Made by a program: the position numbers and the translations under genes | Notes under the pieces: generated by a model | Told to the model about the DNA's origin: nothing | Databases searched by the model: none | Seen by the model: the letters and a program-made list of their open reading frames with translations, nothing else | In this document: positions 11,307 to 21,422 of the stretch, in pieces | Position numbering within the stretch: position 1 is the stretch's first letter | Layout: every line of letters begins with the position of its first letter | Assembly: GCF_900111235.1 (NCBI RefSeq) | Contig: NZ_FOJI01000009.1 | Coordinates: forward strand, 1-64,000 | DNA: 64,000 bases | Direction: 5' to 3' | From: [Clostridium] fimetarium | GTDB lineage: Bacteria; Bacillota; Clostridia; Lachnospirales; Lachnospiraceae

Positions 11307-12662
11307 TTATGTTGGATTAATCTTTTTTATTAAGATATCAACAATGTTTTTTGTAACTTCGTTTTTTAATATTTCTTTTGATATTTTCTCTGCACCATGA
11401 ATTATTGTAGTATGATCTCTTTTTCCAAGAATTTTACCTATTGATTGAAGAGGAACAGCGGTCATTGTCCGGCAAAGGTACATAGAAATCTGTCTTGGAT
11501 ATACAATCTCAGCATTCCTTTTTTGTGAAATAATTTCTGTAGGTGTAAGGTTAAAGTGATCGGCTACAATTTGAATGATTAATTCAGGAGTAACTTCTTT
11601 TTTTGTATCAGGAGAAATAAGATCTTTTAAAGTGTCTTCAGCAAATTCAACAGTAATATCGGTATGAGAAAGTGTTGAATAAGCAACTAACTTAGTTAAT
11701 GCACCCTCTAATTCTCGAATACTTGATTTTATATGGGTTGCTACATAGTCTTTTACTTCATATGGTATCTCATATCCTTCAATTTCAGCTTTTTTATTAA
11801 GAATTGCCATTTTCGTTTCGTAAGTAGGAATCTGAATATCGGCAGTAAGTCCCATTTCAAAACGAGTACGAAGTCTTTCTGTTAGTGTTTCCATTTCTTT
11901 AGGTGGTTTATCAGATGAAATAATAAGCTGTTTGTTTGATCCATATAAAGAATTAAAAGTATGGAAAAACTCTTCCTGCGTACTTTCCTTTCCTATAATA
12001 AACTGAATATCATCAATTAATAAAACATCAATAGATCTATATTTTTCTCTAAATTCTGAATTTGTATTTTTTTGATTTTTCAAAGATTCTATTAATTCAT
12101 TTGTAAAAGTTTCAGATGTTACATATAAAACCTTTAAATCAGGCTTGTTATTAATAATGAAATGAGCGATTGCTTGCATCAAATGAGTTTTACCAAGACC
12201 AACTCCTCCATATATAAAGAGGGGATTGTAAACTTGTCCAGGAGTTTCCGCTACAGCAAGTGAAGCTGCGTGAGCTAAATTATTATTATTACCTACAACA
12301 AATGTATCAAATGTATAGTTAGGATTAAGGTTAAATTGTTGAATGCTTCCATTGTTACTAGTATAGGAAGAGTTATTATTTTTATTATCCGCGTTTTGCT
12401 TATCTTTTGCAGAAATAAGTTCAACTTCAAATTCTTCTCCCATTACTTCACAAATAGTAACTCTTAGCGGAACCAGATATTTTTTTTCTATATAATTAAT
12501 ACCCATATGCTCTTCTGATACGAGAATGGTTACCATATTATCAAGGACAGAATATATTTTTAGAGGTAAAATCCATGTTTTAAATGAAATATCGGCTATC
12601 TCATATTCTTCTTTCATTGTTTCAAGTATTAACTTCCATTTTTGCTTTAATAATTCTTCCAT
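11307..12662 (-). CDS. dnaA: Chromosomal replication initiator DnaA
   Basis: 451-residue AAA+ initiator. Domain I (about 1-80) is followed by a short asparagine-rich linker. The AAA+ core has Walker A GGVGLGKTHL, Walker B LLIDDIQF and sensor motifs. Domain IV carries the DnaA signature (YLCRTMTAVPLQSIGK, then GKRDHTTIIHG) that reads DnaA boxes. Ribosome binding site AAAGG precedes ATG. Its own promoter lies at 12714-12742, and DnaA-box-like sites at 12868-12982 just upstream suggest autoregulation. Confidence 0.97.
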   Translation of the reverse strand: MEELLKQKWKLILETMKEEYEIADISFKTWILPLKIYSVLDNMVTILVSEEHMGINYIEKKYLVPLRVTICEVMGEEFEVELISAKDKQNADNKNNNSSYTSNNGSIQQFNLNPNYTFDTFVVGNNNNLAHAASLAVAETPGQVYNPLFIYGGVGLGKTHLMQAIAHFIINNKPDLKVLYVTSETFTNELIESLKNQKNTNSEFREKYRSIDVLLIDDIQFIIGKESTQEEFFHTFNSLYGSNKQLIISSDKPPKEMETLTERLRTRFEMGLTADIQIPTYETKMAILNKKAEIEGYEIPYEVKDYVATHIKSSIRELEGALTKLVAYSTLSHTDITVEFAEDTLKDLISPDTKKEVTPELIIQIVADHFNLTPTEIISQKRNAEIVYPRQISMYLCRTMTAVPLQSIGKILGKRDHTTIIHGAEKISKEILKNEVTKNIVDILIKKINPT

Positions 12663-12713
12663 TTATATCTGCCTTTCTGGCTCGCTTATTTCAATTTAAA
12701 CATATATTACTAT

Positions 12714-12742
12714 ATAATATATTATTTTGGACAAATTTTCAA
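12714..12742 (-). promoter_or_regulatory. dnaA promoter
   Basis: On the minus strand TTGAAA (12742-12737), a 17-base spacer and TATTAT (12719-12714) sit about 50 bp before the dnaA start codon. It diverges from the rpmH promoter. Confidence 0.6.
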
Positions 12743-12867
12743 TGCTATTATTATATTTAATGTTATTAATGGCAGAATATACAAAAAAAATCATATAATA
12801 TTTAGGTTACATAACATTTAGTGTTTTACATAGATTATGACGTCCTCAAAAAAGTTATAAAATCGTC

Positions 12868-12982
12868 TGTGAATAAGTTTTCAACAATTTAAGAGGCTAA
12901 AAACCCATATTTTTCAGTTTTTTATTGTCAAAAGGCAAGATTATCAACACTTATGCACAAGTTATAAACAATTTGTGGATAA
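12868..12982. other. DnaA-box cluster upstream of dnaA (second half of a bipartite origin)
   Basis: Five box-like 9-mers occur within 115 bp: TGTGAATAA (12868), TTATCAACA (12941), TTATGCACA (12951), TTATAAACA (12962) and a perfect TGTGGATAA (12974). The last four are packed into 42 bp in alternating orientation. With the boxes and trio downstream of dnaA this gives the two-part origin layout known from Bacillus. The rest of the 518-bp gap between dnaA and rpmH contains the two divergent promoters and otherwise AT-rich sequence with no gene. Confidence 0.75.
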
Positions 12983-13073
12983 GATTATGTAAATTAAAAA
13001 CAGCAAAATTGGTTTCTAATAAAATTTTAATAGGGATATTTATTTAAATTTTTATAATATATTGATGTTTTTC

Positions 13074-13102
13074 TTGACTATAATAAGTTTTATGAATATA
13101 AT
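13074..13102 (+). promoter_or_regulatory. rpmH promoter
   Basis: TTGACT (13074-13079), a 17-base spacer and a perfect TATAAT (13097-13102), about 80 bp before the rpmH start codon. Confidence 0.75.
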
Positions 13103-13180
13103 AGAAATGATGTTTTGAAAATATGACTAGAATAAATATGAATCCCATATATATTTGGTAAAAAAGGAGGTGCTTTTAAT

Positions 13181-13315
13181 ATGAAGATGACATTTCAACC
13201 TAAAAAAAGATCTAGATCTAAGGTTCATGGTTTTAGAGCAAGAATGAGTACACCGGGCGGCAGAAGAGTAATTACTGCAAGAAGAGCAAAAGGAAGAAAA
13301 TCATTATCAGCTTAG
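13181..13315 (+). CDS. rpmH: 50S ribosomal protein L34
   Basis: 44-residue, highly basic ribosomal protein ([20 protein letters not shown], then [20 protein letters not shown] and SLSA). It has the exact length and sequence pattern of L34 and is preceded by AAGGAGG. It is the first gene rightwards from the origin, as in nearly all Firmicutes. The stop codon overlaps the terminator stem. Confidence 0.98.
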   Translation: MKMTFQPKKRSRSKVHGFRARMSTPGGRRVITARRAKGRKSLSA

Positions 13316-13340
13316 GCCGCATATATGTGGCCTTTTTTTC
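13314..13340 (+). terminator. rpmH terminator
   Basis: AGGCCGCATATATGTGGCCT followed by seven T. The stem begins inside the rpmH stop codon, so rpmH is probably expressed mainly as a short, abundant transcript apart from rnpA. Confidence 0.9.
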
Positions 13341-13452
13341 TCTTGTCATAATTAAGCCATTATAAGCTTAATTATAAGGAAAGATGATAATTTAGAAACA
13401 AGAAAAGATATTTAAAATTAAAATTCAATAATCTGGTATGGGAAACGTAATT

Positions 13453-13806
13453 ATGAAGTTTGAAAATTTTGAAACATTAAAAAAAAATACTGACTTTCGT
13501 ATGGTATATAACAAAAAAGGTTCTTATGCCAACAAATTGTTAGTCATGTATATTTTGCAGAACGGAACGGATATGAATAGAATTGGAATATCTGTGAGTA
13601 AGAAAGTCGGGAATAGTATTGTCCGACACAGACTAACTAGGCTTATCAGAGAAAGCATTAGGCTTGATAGTGATAGGATTAAAAGAGGTTATGATATTGT
13701 TATTGTAGCCAGGGTTGGTCTAAAAGATAAAAATTATTTTGAAACTAGGGATGCTGTATTGCATCTTTTAAGACTTCACAAGCTTTTGATAGGAAAAGAT
13801 TTTTAA
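13453..13806 (+). CDS. rnpA: Ribonuclease P protein component
   Basis: 117-residue basic protein that binds the RNase P RNA and helps mature tRNA 5' ends. The family signature appears as [23 protein letters not shown] (RNR motif region about residues 40-62). The start at ATG 13453 gives the usual N terminus [15 protein letters not shown]; an ATG five codons earlier is possible, and both have weak ribosome binding sites. It is followed one base later by yidD. Confidence 0.95.
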   Translation: MKFENFETLKKNTDFRMVYNKKGSYANKLLVMYILQNGTDMNRIGISVSKKVGNSIVRHRLTRLIRESIRLDSDRIKRGYDIVIVARVGLKDKNYFETRDAVLHLLRLHKLLIGKDF

Positions 13807-13807
13807 T

Positions 13808-14020
13808 ATGATTAAGAAGTTATTTATAAAACTAATAAAATTATATAGAAAATATATTTCGCCACTTACAAGAAGCAGCTGTATTTATACTCCGACATGT
13901 TCTCAATATGCTATTGAGGCAATTGATAAATATGGTGCTTTTAAGGGTGTCTTTTTGGCTTGTAAAAGAATATTAAGGTGTAATCCATTTTCAAAGGGTG
14001 GATATGACCCAGTTCCTTGA
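13808..14020 (+). CDS. yidD: Membrane protein insertion efficiency factor YidD
   Basis: 70-residue protein with the family core [31 protein letters not shown] and the C-terminal [17 protein letters not shown], including the conserved cysteines. It assists YidC-dependent membrane protein insertion. It starts one base after the rnpA stop and lies 32 bp before yidC, so the three are likely co-translated. Confidence 0.95.
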   Translation: MIKKLFIKLIKLYRKYISPLTRSSCIYTPTCSQYAIEAIDKYGAFKGVFLACKRILRCNPFSKGGYDPVP

Positions 14021-14052
14021 TAGGTATTAGATGAAAATAACGGAGGTAATTA

Positions 14053-15294
14053 ATGATTTCATTAACTCAGAGTACAACGCCTGTAATTGGACAAGTTGCT
14101 TGGGTACTTGGTAAAATTATGAATGGGTTGTTTCTAGCGCTAGATTCTATTGGGATTGCCAATATTGGTTTAGCAATTATTTTATTTACTATTGTTGTTA
14201 AACTTTTAATGTTACCATTAACAGTGAAGCAGCAAAAATACACGAAACTTACAAATGTCATGAATCCTGAAATTCAGGCTGTTCAAAAGAAGTACAAAGG
14301 TAAAAAAGATCAAGAATCTGTTATGAAGATGAATGAAGAGCAGAAAAAAGTATATGAAAAATATGGTACTTCACCTACGGGTGGATGTCTTCAGATTTTT
14401 ATTCAGATGCCTATTTTGTTTGCGTTGTATCAAATCATTCAAAATATACCAGCGTATGTTCCTCAACTTAAGTCATTATTTACAAATATATTAGGAACGA
14501 GTTCTAATCCAGGAATTATGTCATCACCTGATTTTGCTGAGAAAATGGCAACTATCACAAAAGGTGATATAAGTACTCCAGATCATGTAATTGATATTAT
14601 GACAAAGTTTAGTTCAAGCCAGTGGGATACTGTAAGAGATTTGTTTCCTACTTATGCTGATAAGATTGCGACTAATGTTGATAAAATTAATCATATGAAT
14701 AATTTCCTTGGTGTTAATATGTCACAAAATCCAGGACTTGTTATTGGAGTATCTTTATTAATTCCTATATTAGCTGGTTTGAGTCAGTGGATGAGTGTTA
14801 AATTACAACAAAATCCTGCAATGGCTAATAACGACGATAACCCTGCGGCAGCATCAATGAAGATGATGACAACAGTTATGCCACTTATGTCAGCCGTATT
14901 TGCTATTTCACTTCCTGCTGGTCTTGGTCTTTACTGGATTGCACAGGCAGTTGTTCAAATTATTTTACAACTTATAATAAATAGACATATAGATAGAATT
15001 GGTATTGACTCAATTATTCAAGCGAACGTAGATAAAAAGAATAAAAAAAGAGAAAAAAAGGGTCTACCACAAAAAGTAATATCAAATAATGCAAATACTT
15101 ATACAAAAAATGTTGAAAAATATACAAGTAAAAATGCGGATAAGATTGAATCTCTTAAGAAAATCAAAGAAGAAAATAGTAATAAGGTCAAAGATATTAT
15201 TAGTACTTCACAAAAAAATAAGACAGGAAGTCCAAGCAGCTTAGCTGAAAAGGCCGGAATGGTATCCAAATATAACGATAAAAATAAAAAGTAG
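14053..15294 (+). CDS. yidC: YidC/OxaI-type membrane protein insertase
   Basis: 413-residue membrane insertase. A first transmembrane segment (about 25-55) contains the hydrophobic GIANIGLAIILFTIVVKLLMLPLT. It is followed by the cytoplasmic coiled region (QKYTKLTNVMNPEIQAVQKKYK) and the GGCLQIFIQMPILFALYQ segment. A roughly 90-residue hydrophilic stretch separates the middle segments, longer than in short Spo IIIJ-like relatives. The lysine-rich C-terminal tail (about 320-413) may contact the ribosome. No lipoprotein signal is seen. AACGGAGG precedes the ATG. Confidence 0.95.
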   Translation: MISLTQSTTPVIGQVAWVLGKIMNGLFLALDSIGIANIGLAIILFTIVVKLLMLPLTVKQQKYTKLTNVMNPEIQAVQKKYKGKKDQESVMKMNEEQKKVYEKYGTSPTGGCLQIFIQMPILFALYQIIQNIPAYVPQLKSLFTNILGTSSNPGIMSSPDFAEKMATITKGDISTPDHVIDIMTKFSSSQWDTVRDLFPTYADKIATNVDKINHMNNFLGVNMSQNPGLVIGVSLLIPILAGLSQWMSVKLQQNPAMANNDDNPAAASMKMMTTVMPLMSAVFAISLPAGLGLYWIAQAVVQIILQLIINRHIDRIGIDSIIQANVDKKNKKREKKGLPQKVISNNANTYTKNVEKYTSKNADKIESLKKIKEENSNKVKDIISTSQKNKTGSPSSLAEKAGMVSKYNDKNKK

Positions 15295-15308
15295 GGGGTT
15301 TGAATTTT

Positions 15309-15947
15309 ATGGAATTTATTGAGGTTTCGGGAAAAACATTAGATGAAGCATTAACGAATGCATTATTAAAATTGGAAACAACAAGTGATAAAGTTGAATT
15401 TGAAGTGATTGATAAAGGAAGTAATGGAATTTTATCAATATTCAACTACAAACCTGCTAAAATCAAAGTAAGAAAAAAAAATACGATAGAAGATTTAATT
15501 AGAGAATTTCTTGAAAATATGTTTAATGCAATGAATATGGCTGTTAAAGTTGATATTGTTCTTGATAATGAAGAATGTACATTGGACGTTGAATTAAGCG
15601 GTGAAGATATGGGACTTCTCATTGGTAAAAGAGGACAAACACTGGATTCTATTCAATACCTTGTAAGCCTTGTTGCTAATAAGGAAAAGGAAAAGTATAT
15701 CAGAGTTAAAGTGGACACTGAAAACTACAGACAAAGAAGAAAAGAAACACTTGAATCATTAGCTAAAAATATTTCTTATAAAGTAAAACGTTCAAAACGA
15801 TCAGTTTCTTTAGAGCCTATGAACCCATATGAAAGACGTATTATTCATTCAGCGCTTCAAACTGATAAGTTTGTATCAACAAAAAGTGAAGGTGAAGATC
15901 CTTTTAGACATGTTGTTATTTTTTTGAAACCCACATATATTAAATAA
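15309..15947 (+). CDS. khpB: RNA-binding protein KhpB (Jag)
   Basis: 212-residue protein with three domains in order: Jag-N (MEFIEVSGKTLDEALTNAL), a KH domain (GEDMGLLIGKRGQTLDSIQYL, about 95-120) and an R3H domain (LEPMNPYERRIIHSALQ, about 165-185). It is a small-RNA/mRNA-binding protein linked to cell-wall growth control in Firmicutes. ATG 15309 is preferred over the TTG nine bases earlier because of spacing from AGGGGG. It lies 14 bp after yidC. Confidence 0.92.
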   Translation: MEFIEVSGKTLDEALTNALLKLETTSDKVEFEVIDKGSNGILSIFNYKPAKIKVRKKNTIEDLIREFLENMFNAMNMAVKVDIVLDNEECTLDVELSGEDMGLLIGKRGQTLDSIQYLVSLVANKEKEKYIRVKVDTENYRQRRKETLESLAKNISYKVKRSKRSVSLEPMNPYERRIIHSALQTDKFVSTKSEGEDPFRHVVIFLKPTYIK

Positions 15948-15964
15948 TTTAATTATTTTTTTGG

Positions 15965-16006
15965 CAAGGCTGAGGCAGAAGTTATCATACATTTGGCTCA
16001 GCCTTA
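15965..16006 (+). terminator. Hairpin downstream of khpB
   Basis: A perfect stem AAGGCTGAG/CTCAGCCTT with a 22-base loop, followed by ACTTATTTT. The T run is interrupted, so it may be a partial terminator before mnmE. Confidence 0.55.
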
Positions 16007-16045
16007 CTTATTTTAAAATATATAGCAGAAAAGGAGGATTATTAT

Positions 16046-17425
16046 ATGATTAGTGAGACAATAGCAGCAATATCGACTAGTCCGATGGGAAATGGCGGTA
16101 TTGGAATTGTTAGAATTAGTGGAAGTAAAGCAATTGAAATTGCAGATAGAGTATTTGTATCTAAGAAAAGTAATAAAAAGTTAGCAGATGTTGCGAGTCA
16201 TACGGTTCATTTTGGAAACATTATATTTGAAAATGAAATAATTGATGAAGTCTTAGTAATCGTTATGAAAGCTCCTAATACTTATACAAAAGAAGATATA
16301 GTTGAAATTGATTGTCATGGTGGAATTTTTGTTATGAAAAAGATACTTTCTGTTGTAATAGATAGTGGAGCGACACCGGCAGAGCCAGGAGAATTTACAA
16401 AGAGAGCATTTTTAAATGGAAGAATAGATTTGTCACAAGCTGAAGCTGTAATTGATATCATTAATTCAAAAAATGAATATGCATTAAAGTCATCTGTTAG
16501 TCAGTTAAACGGTGTCCTACTTTCTAAAATTAAAGAAATAAGAGAGATTATTTTAGATGATTTAGCATTTATTGAGGCGGCATTAGATGATCCAGAACAT
16601 ATTAGTCTAGATGATTTCGTTGATAAACTCGCCCAAAATGTGGATAACTGTGTTGATAACCTACAAATTCTGTGTATAACTTCCGAAAATGGACGTATTA
16701 TCAAGGATGGAGTGAATACTGTCATCTTGGGGAAAACAAATGCAGGTAAGTCAAGTTTACTAAATGTTTTAGCGAAAGAAGAAAGAGCAATTGTTACCGA
16801 AATTGAAGGTACTACTAGAGATATTTTAGAGGAACATATAAATATCGGCGGAGTTTTACTTAATCTTATTGATACCGCAGGGATAAGAAATACAGAAGAT
16901 ATTGTTGAAAAAATTGGAGTTAATAAAGCAAGAGCGTATGCGAAAGAGGCTGATCTTATTATATATGTTGTGGACGCATCGCGAGTGCTTGATGAAAATG
17001 ATAAAGAAATTTTAGAGCTAATAAAGGATAAAAAAGTTATAGTTCTTTTAAATAAAACAGATATCGAAACTGTAATTGATATAAAGCAGATGAAAGAATT
17101 GATTCAATGCCCAATTATATCTATTTCAGCAAAATTGGAAATAGGAATTGAGGCACTTGGAGATACGATTAAAGAAATGTTTTTTAATGGCGAAATTAAT
17201 TTTAATGATGAAATATACATTACTAATATTAGACAGAAAAACCTATTGAAAGAAGCTATAAAGAGTTTATTACTTGTAAAAGACAGTATTGAAATGGGAA
17301 TGTCAGAAGATTTCTTTACGATAGACCTAATGAATGCATATGTACAACTTGGTAAAGTGATTGGGGAAGCAGTGGAAGAAGATTTGGTAAATCAGATATT
17401 TAGTAAATTTTGTATGGGTAAGTGA
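16046..17425 (+). CDS. mnmE: tRNA modification GTPase MnmE
   Basis: 459-residue GTPase that with MnmG installs the aminomethyl-type modification at the wobble uridine (U34) of certain tRNAs. It has an N-terminal folate-binding domain (1-120), a helical domain, and a G domain with G1 GKTNAGKSSL, G3 DTAGI and G4 NKTD. The C-terminal FCMGK carries the conserved cysteine. Strong AAAGGAGG lies upstream. It is followed 71 bp later by mnmG. Confidence 0.96.
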   Translation: MISETIAAISTSPMGNGGIGIVRISGSKAIEIADRVFVSKKSNKKLADVASHTVHFGNIIFENEIIDEVLVIVMKAPNTYTKEDIVEIDCHGGIFVMKKILSVVIDSGATPAEPGEFTKRAFLNGRIDLSQAEAVIDIINSKNEYALKSSVSQLNGVLLSKIKEIREIILDDLAFIEAALDDPEHISLDDFVDKLAQNVDNCVDNLQILCITSENGRIIKDGVNTVILGKTNAGKSSLLNVLAKEERAIVTEIEGTTRDILEEHINIGGVLLNLIDTAGIRNTEDIVEKIGVNKARAYAKEADLIIYVVDASRVLDENDKEILELIKDKKVIVLLNKTDIETVIDIKQMKELIQCPIISISAKLEIGIEALGDTIKEMFFNGEINFNDEIYITNIRQKNLLKEAIKSLLLVKDSIEMGMSEDFFTIDLMNAYVQLGKVIGEAVEEDLVNQIFSKFCMGK

Positions 17426-17496
17426 TTTGTTTGCTTCTTTAAATGTTTCTCATTAATATATTGTTAATGAAATGGAAAAGGATTGGTGTTTAAATT

Positions 17497-19377
17497 ATGC
17501 CTAATTTGAAAGAAAAATATGATGTCGTCGTTGTCGGAGCCGGACATGCTGGTTGTGAAGCGGCACTTGCTTGTGCAAGGCTTGGACTAGAAACTATTGT
17601 TTTTACAGTTAGTGTTGAAAGCATTGCATTGATGCCTTGTAATCCTAATGTTGGTGGAAGTTCTAAAGGGCATTTGGTAAGAGAAATAGATGCACTTGGT
17701 GGTGAGATGGGTAAGAATATTGATGCAACATTTATACAGTCTAAAATGCTAAATCAGTCAAAAGGTCCTGCAGTTCATTCCCTTAGAGCGCAAGCAGATA
17801 AGGCGCAGTACAGTAGAAGAATGCGTAGTATTATGGAAAATACGGATCATCTTACCATTAGACAAGCTGAAGTTAGTGAAATAATAGTGAAAGATAAGAA
17901 AATATGTGGGGTCAAGACATTTTCAGGGGCAGAGTATAGTTGTGGTGCTGTTGTTTTATGTACAGGTACATATCTTAATGCGCGTTGTATTTATGGTGAT
18001 GTAAGCAATTATACTGGCCCTAATGGACTTCAAGCGGCGAATCACCTTACCAATTCGTTGATTGCAAATGGAATTGAAATGTTTAGATTTAAAACTGGTA
18101 CACCAGCTCGAGTGGATAAGCGTACCGTTGATTTTTCTAAAATGGATGAGCAGTTTGGAGATGATGTGATTGTTCCTTTTTCATTTTCAACCAATCCAGA
18201 AGATATTCAAAGAGATCAGATTTCGTGTTGGTTAACATATACGACGGAGAAGACTCATGAGATCATTAGAAAGAATCTTGATCGTTCGCCTTTATATTCT
18301 GGAGCAATTCATGGTACAGGGCCACGTTATTGCCCATCGATAGAAGATAAAGTTGTAAGATTTGCAGACAGGGATAGACATCAAGTATTTGTTGAACCCG
18401 AAGGGGAATATACGAATGAAATGTATCTTGGTGGGATGTCAAGTTCGCTTCCAGAAGATGTTCAATATGAAATGTATCATTCTGTCCCAGGACTTGAAAA
18501 TGCAAAAATAGTAAGAAACGCATATGCAATAGAATATGATTGTATTAATCCAATCCAACTCAAAGCTTCACTTGAATTTAAAGCAATTGAAGGTTTGTTT
18601 TCAGGAGGTCAGTTTAATGGCAGCTCTGGTTATGAAGAGGCTGCATGTCAGGGCCTTATTGCAGGCATCAATGCAGCTATGAAGGTACTTCATAAGGAAC
18701 CATTGATATTAGACCGTTCTGAAGCATATATCGGCGTTCTAATTGATGATTTAGTGACGAAAGAAAATTCTGAACCATATAGAATGATGACTTCAAGAGC
18801 TGAGTATAGATTACTTCTTAGGCAGGATAATGCGGATATACGACTTTCTATATATGGAAATAAAGTTGGGCTAGTTTCTGATCAACAATTTAATAAAGTA
18901 ACTATAAAAGAACAGCAGATTAAAGATGAAAGTAGAAGACTTACACTAGTTAATATTGGTACTGGAAAAATCGTTCAAGATGTGCTTGAAGCAAATGGAA
19001 GTACATCGCTTAAGACCGGTGCAACGCTTGCTGATTTAGTTAAGAGACCTGAGCTATCTTATTCGAAGATTAAAGAATTAGATCCACAAAGACCACCGTT
19101 AAATGCTGATGTAATTGAACAGGTTAATATTAATATTAAATATGAAGGTTACATTGACAGGCAGTTAAGACAAGTGGAGCATTTTAAAAAGCTAGAAGGT
19201 AAATATATTCCAGAAAATATAAACTATATTGATATTAGTGGACTTAGAAATGAAGCCAAGCAAAAACTTGATAAGTTTAAGCCAAGTTCAATAGGACAGG
19301 CATCAAGAATTTCAGGGGTTTCTCCTGCGGATATTTCAGTATTGTTAGTGTATATGGAGCAGTATAATCGTAAATAA
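17497..19377 (+). CDS. mnmG: tRNA uridine-5-carboxymethylaminomethyl modification enzyme MnmG
   Basis: 626-residue FAD enzyme, partner of MnmE. The dinucleotide-binding motif [12 protein letters not shown] is at about 15-26, and the family blocks [25 protein letters not shown] and [13 protein letters not shown] are present. So is the C-terminal helical region ending [17 protein letters not shown]. Length is normal. It is co-directional with mnmE and rsmG, the standard gid cluster. Confidence 0.97.
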   Translation: MPNLKEKYDVVVVGAGHAGCEAALACARLGLETIVFTVSVESIALMPCNPNVGGSSKGHLVREIDALGGEMGKNIDATFIQSKMLNQSKGPAVHSLRAQADKAQYSRRMRSIMENTDHLTIRQAEVSEIIVKDKKICGVKTFSGAEYSCGAVVLCTGTYLNARCIYGDVSNYTGPNGLQAANHLTNSLIANGIEMFRFKTGTPARVDKRTVDFSKMDEQFGDDVIVPFSFSTNPEDIQRDQISCWLTYTTEKTHEIIRKNLDRSPLYSGAIHGTGPRYCPSIEDKVVRFADRDRHQVFVEPEGEYTNEMYLGGMSSSLPEDVQYEMYHSVPGLENAKIVRNAYAIEYDCINPIQLKASLEFKAIEGLFSGGQFNGSSGYEEAACQGLIAGINAAMKVLHKEPLILDRSEAYIGVLIDDLVTKENSEPYRMMTSRAEYRLLLRQDNADIRLSIYGNKVGLVSDQQFNKVTIKEQQIKDESRRLTLVNIGTGKIVQDVLEANGSTSLKTGATLADLVKRPELSYSKIKELDPQRPPLNADVIEQVNINIKYEGYIDRQLRQVEHFKKLEGKYIPENINYIDISGLRNEAKQKLDKFKPSSIGQASRISGVSPADISVLLVYMEQYNRK

Positions 19378-19407
19378 TTTAAAAAATATAGAATTTAGAG
19401 GAGTTAT

Positions 19408-20142
19408 ATGGGAATAGATACATTTATAAAGAGTCTTAAGGAATTAAATATTGAGTTAAGTGAAGGTCAAATCGAAAAGTTTGATGAGTATTTTCATATT
19501 CTTGTGGAAGGAAATGAAGTTATGAATCTTACGACAATTACCGATTATGATGAAGTTTTGTTAAAGCATTATATAGATAGTCTCGCGGTTAATAAGGCGA
19601 TTGAGGAAGTTGACAATTGGAATCTTAACAAGAAGATTAAAGTGATTGATATTGGTACTGGTGCAGGTTTTCCTGGAATACCACTCAAGATTGTATATGA
19701 TAATTTGGAGGTTGTTCTATTAGATTCTCTTAATAAGAAGGTTAAGTTTTTAGATGAAGTAATTAAAAAATTGGAATTATTAAATATTACGGCAATTCAT
19801 GGAAGAGCAGAGGATTTTGCAAAAGATCCAAGCTACCGCGAAACGTTTGACTTATGTGTGTCTAGAGCCGTGTCAAATCTTGCAACCTTAAGCGAATATT
19901 GCTTGCCATATGTAAAAGTAGGGGGAGCCTTTATTTCCTATAAATCAGGTGAAATTGAAGAAGAGCTGAAGGCGTCAGAAAAAGCAATTAAAATGCTCGG
20001 TGGAAATATATTAAAGGTTGAGAAAATGACATTACCTGGATCTACTATCGAGAGGTCATTTGTTGTAATTGAAAAAGTAAAAAATACGATAGGGATATAT
20101 CCAAGGAAGTCTGGATTACCAGCAAAAGAGCCATTAAAATAA
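19408..20142 (+). CDS. rsmG: 16S rRNA (guanine-N7)-methyltransferase RsmG
   Basis: 244-residue SAM-dependent enzyme that methylates G527 of 16S rRNA. Motif I is IDIGTGAGFPGIPLKI (about 78-93), and CVSRAVSNLATLSEYCLPY fits the catalytic region. GAGGAG precedes ATG. It lies 30 bp after mnmG and is last in this cluster, ended by the hairpin at 20155. Confidence 0.96.
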   Translation: MGIDTFIKSLKELNIELSEGQIEKFDEYFHILVEGNEVMNLTTITDYDEVLLKHYIDSLAVNKAIEEVDNWNLNKKIKVIDIGTGAGFPGIPLKIVYDNLEVVLLDSLNKKVKFLDEVIKKLELLNITAIHGRAEDFAKDPSYRETFDLCVSRAVSNLATLSEYCLPYVKVGGAFISYKSGEIEEELKASEKAIKMLGGNILKVEKMTLPGSTIERSFVVIEKVKNTIGIYPRKSGLPAKEPLK

Positions 20143-20154
20143 TATGATAATGAA

Positions 20155-20205
20155 ACATCCCTTCAGTTTAGATTGCTTAAAGTATCACTGAAGGGATGTT
20201 TGTGT
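20155..20205 (+). terminator. rsmG terminator
   Basis: The stem ACATCCCTTCAGT/ACTGAAGGGATGT is perfect over 13 bp and is followed by TTGTGTTTT. It also lies between convergent genes. Confidence 0.8.
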
Positions 20206-20228
20206 TTTATAATAAATGTTTTGTTATT

Positions 20229-21179
20229 TTAAAAAAAAATGGAAAATTGCGTTAATAGCATATCAGGATGTTCTAATTGTGGAAGATGCTTACATTTTCT
20301 GATTAATGCAACTTCAATAGCAGGATTAATACTAAGATAATCTTCAATCGTTGCATCTATATTAGATTCTGATTCACCTGCAATAATATAGATACAATTA
20401 TTGATTTCGCTAATGGCGCGACCAATTGATGCTGTAGTATATCTACATTTTGTACTTGTATATAAGTACTTTGCGGAGGATCCATATAAATGTGCATTTT
20501 CATGGTAAGCATTTAATATTTCTTTTGATACTTTATTTGGGTTATAAAATAATTCTTGATTAAAATACTGTCGAATGTTTCGCTTAGACATACATACATT
20601 GTAAATCATTGTACCAATGACTGGTGAGTTTAAAAGTATTCTAAATAAATTACTTTTTTTGTTAGGAATCAAAGTGGATTTTCCAATGCTTTCAGGATTA
20701 ACTAGAAACAATTTGTCAATGATCATATTATTGTTATAGCAAGCCATAATAGCCAAAGGACATGAATCCCCAGTAACTGCAACATCGGTACGTTTTCCGA
20801 TTACATTCGTAATAAAATCATTAAGTAATTGTACGTATAAATAGGCTGTATACGTAATATTTGGTTTATCTGAATAGCCACAGCCCAATAAGTCTATAGC
20901 ATATACAGTTCTGTTTTTTGAAAGCTTTTTGATGATTTCCTTCCATTCATAAGTACTACTTGTGTTTTTTAAATCATGGATAAGTAGAATTGGTTTGCCG
21001 TTGCCGGTCTTAGAATATGAAATGTTACCAAATTTCCATTTGTAGTTAAGTTTATTAGTGATTACTGTTGCACCATTAACTACTGAAGTGGAAAATATTA
21101 TTTTGTTTATAATATGAATTGTCAATATTGCAGCACTGCTAAAACCAACTGCAACGCCTATTTTATGCCATTTATTCAT
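20229..21179 (-). CDS. Membrane-anchored alpha/beta-hydrolase-fold protein
   Basis: 316-residue protein with an N-terminal hydrophobic anchor (about 8-30) and an alpha/beta-hydrolase core. The oxyanion region is GKPILLIHDLKNTSSTYEW, and strand 4 is YAIDLLGCGYSDKP. The nucleophile elbow reads VTGDSCPLAI, so Ser is present, but the usual final glycine of G-x-S-x-G is replaced by proline (G-D-S-C-P). A late histidine is in KCKHLPQLEHPD. Substrate cannot be told. It lies on the minus strand, convergent with rsmG; AGGAGG is 12 bases before ATG. Confidence 0.8.
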   Translation of the reverse strand: MNKWHKIGVAVGFSSAAILTIHIINKIIFSTSVVNGATVITNKLNYKWKFGNISYSKTGNGKPILLIHDLKNTSSTYEWKEIIKKLSKNRTVYAIDLLGCGYSDKPNITYTAYLYVQLLNDFITNVIGKRTDVAVTGDSCPLAIMACYNNNMIIDKLFLVNPESIGKSTLIPNKKSNLFRILLNSPVIGTMIYNVCMSKRNIRQYFNQELFYNPNKVSKEILNAYHENAHLYGSSAKYLYTSTKCRYTTASIGRAISEINNCIYIIAGESESNIDATIEDYLSINPAIEVALIRKCKHLPQLEHPDMLLTQFSIFF

Positions 21180-21422
21180 AGTTGTATTTATCCTCCTATG
21201 GGTAATCTAATTATATTATAATCTAATTAATTAAAACTTACAACGGATAATATTTTTATTAATTTCAATATGGTAAAATAATACTTTTATTATTGTGGAA
21301 ATTAGTATAAAATATATTTAACAATATGTTTCATGATATTATAATATGAGCTTTTTGTAATAGATTATATCCAAGTATTTATTGCATGCGTAATAAAATC
21401 AATAGTTAGAAAGGTATTTGCT

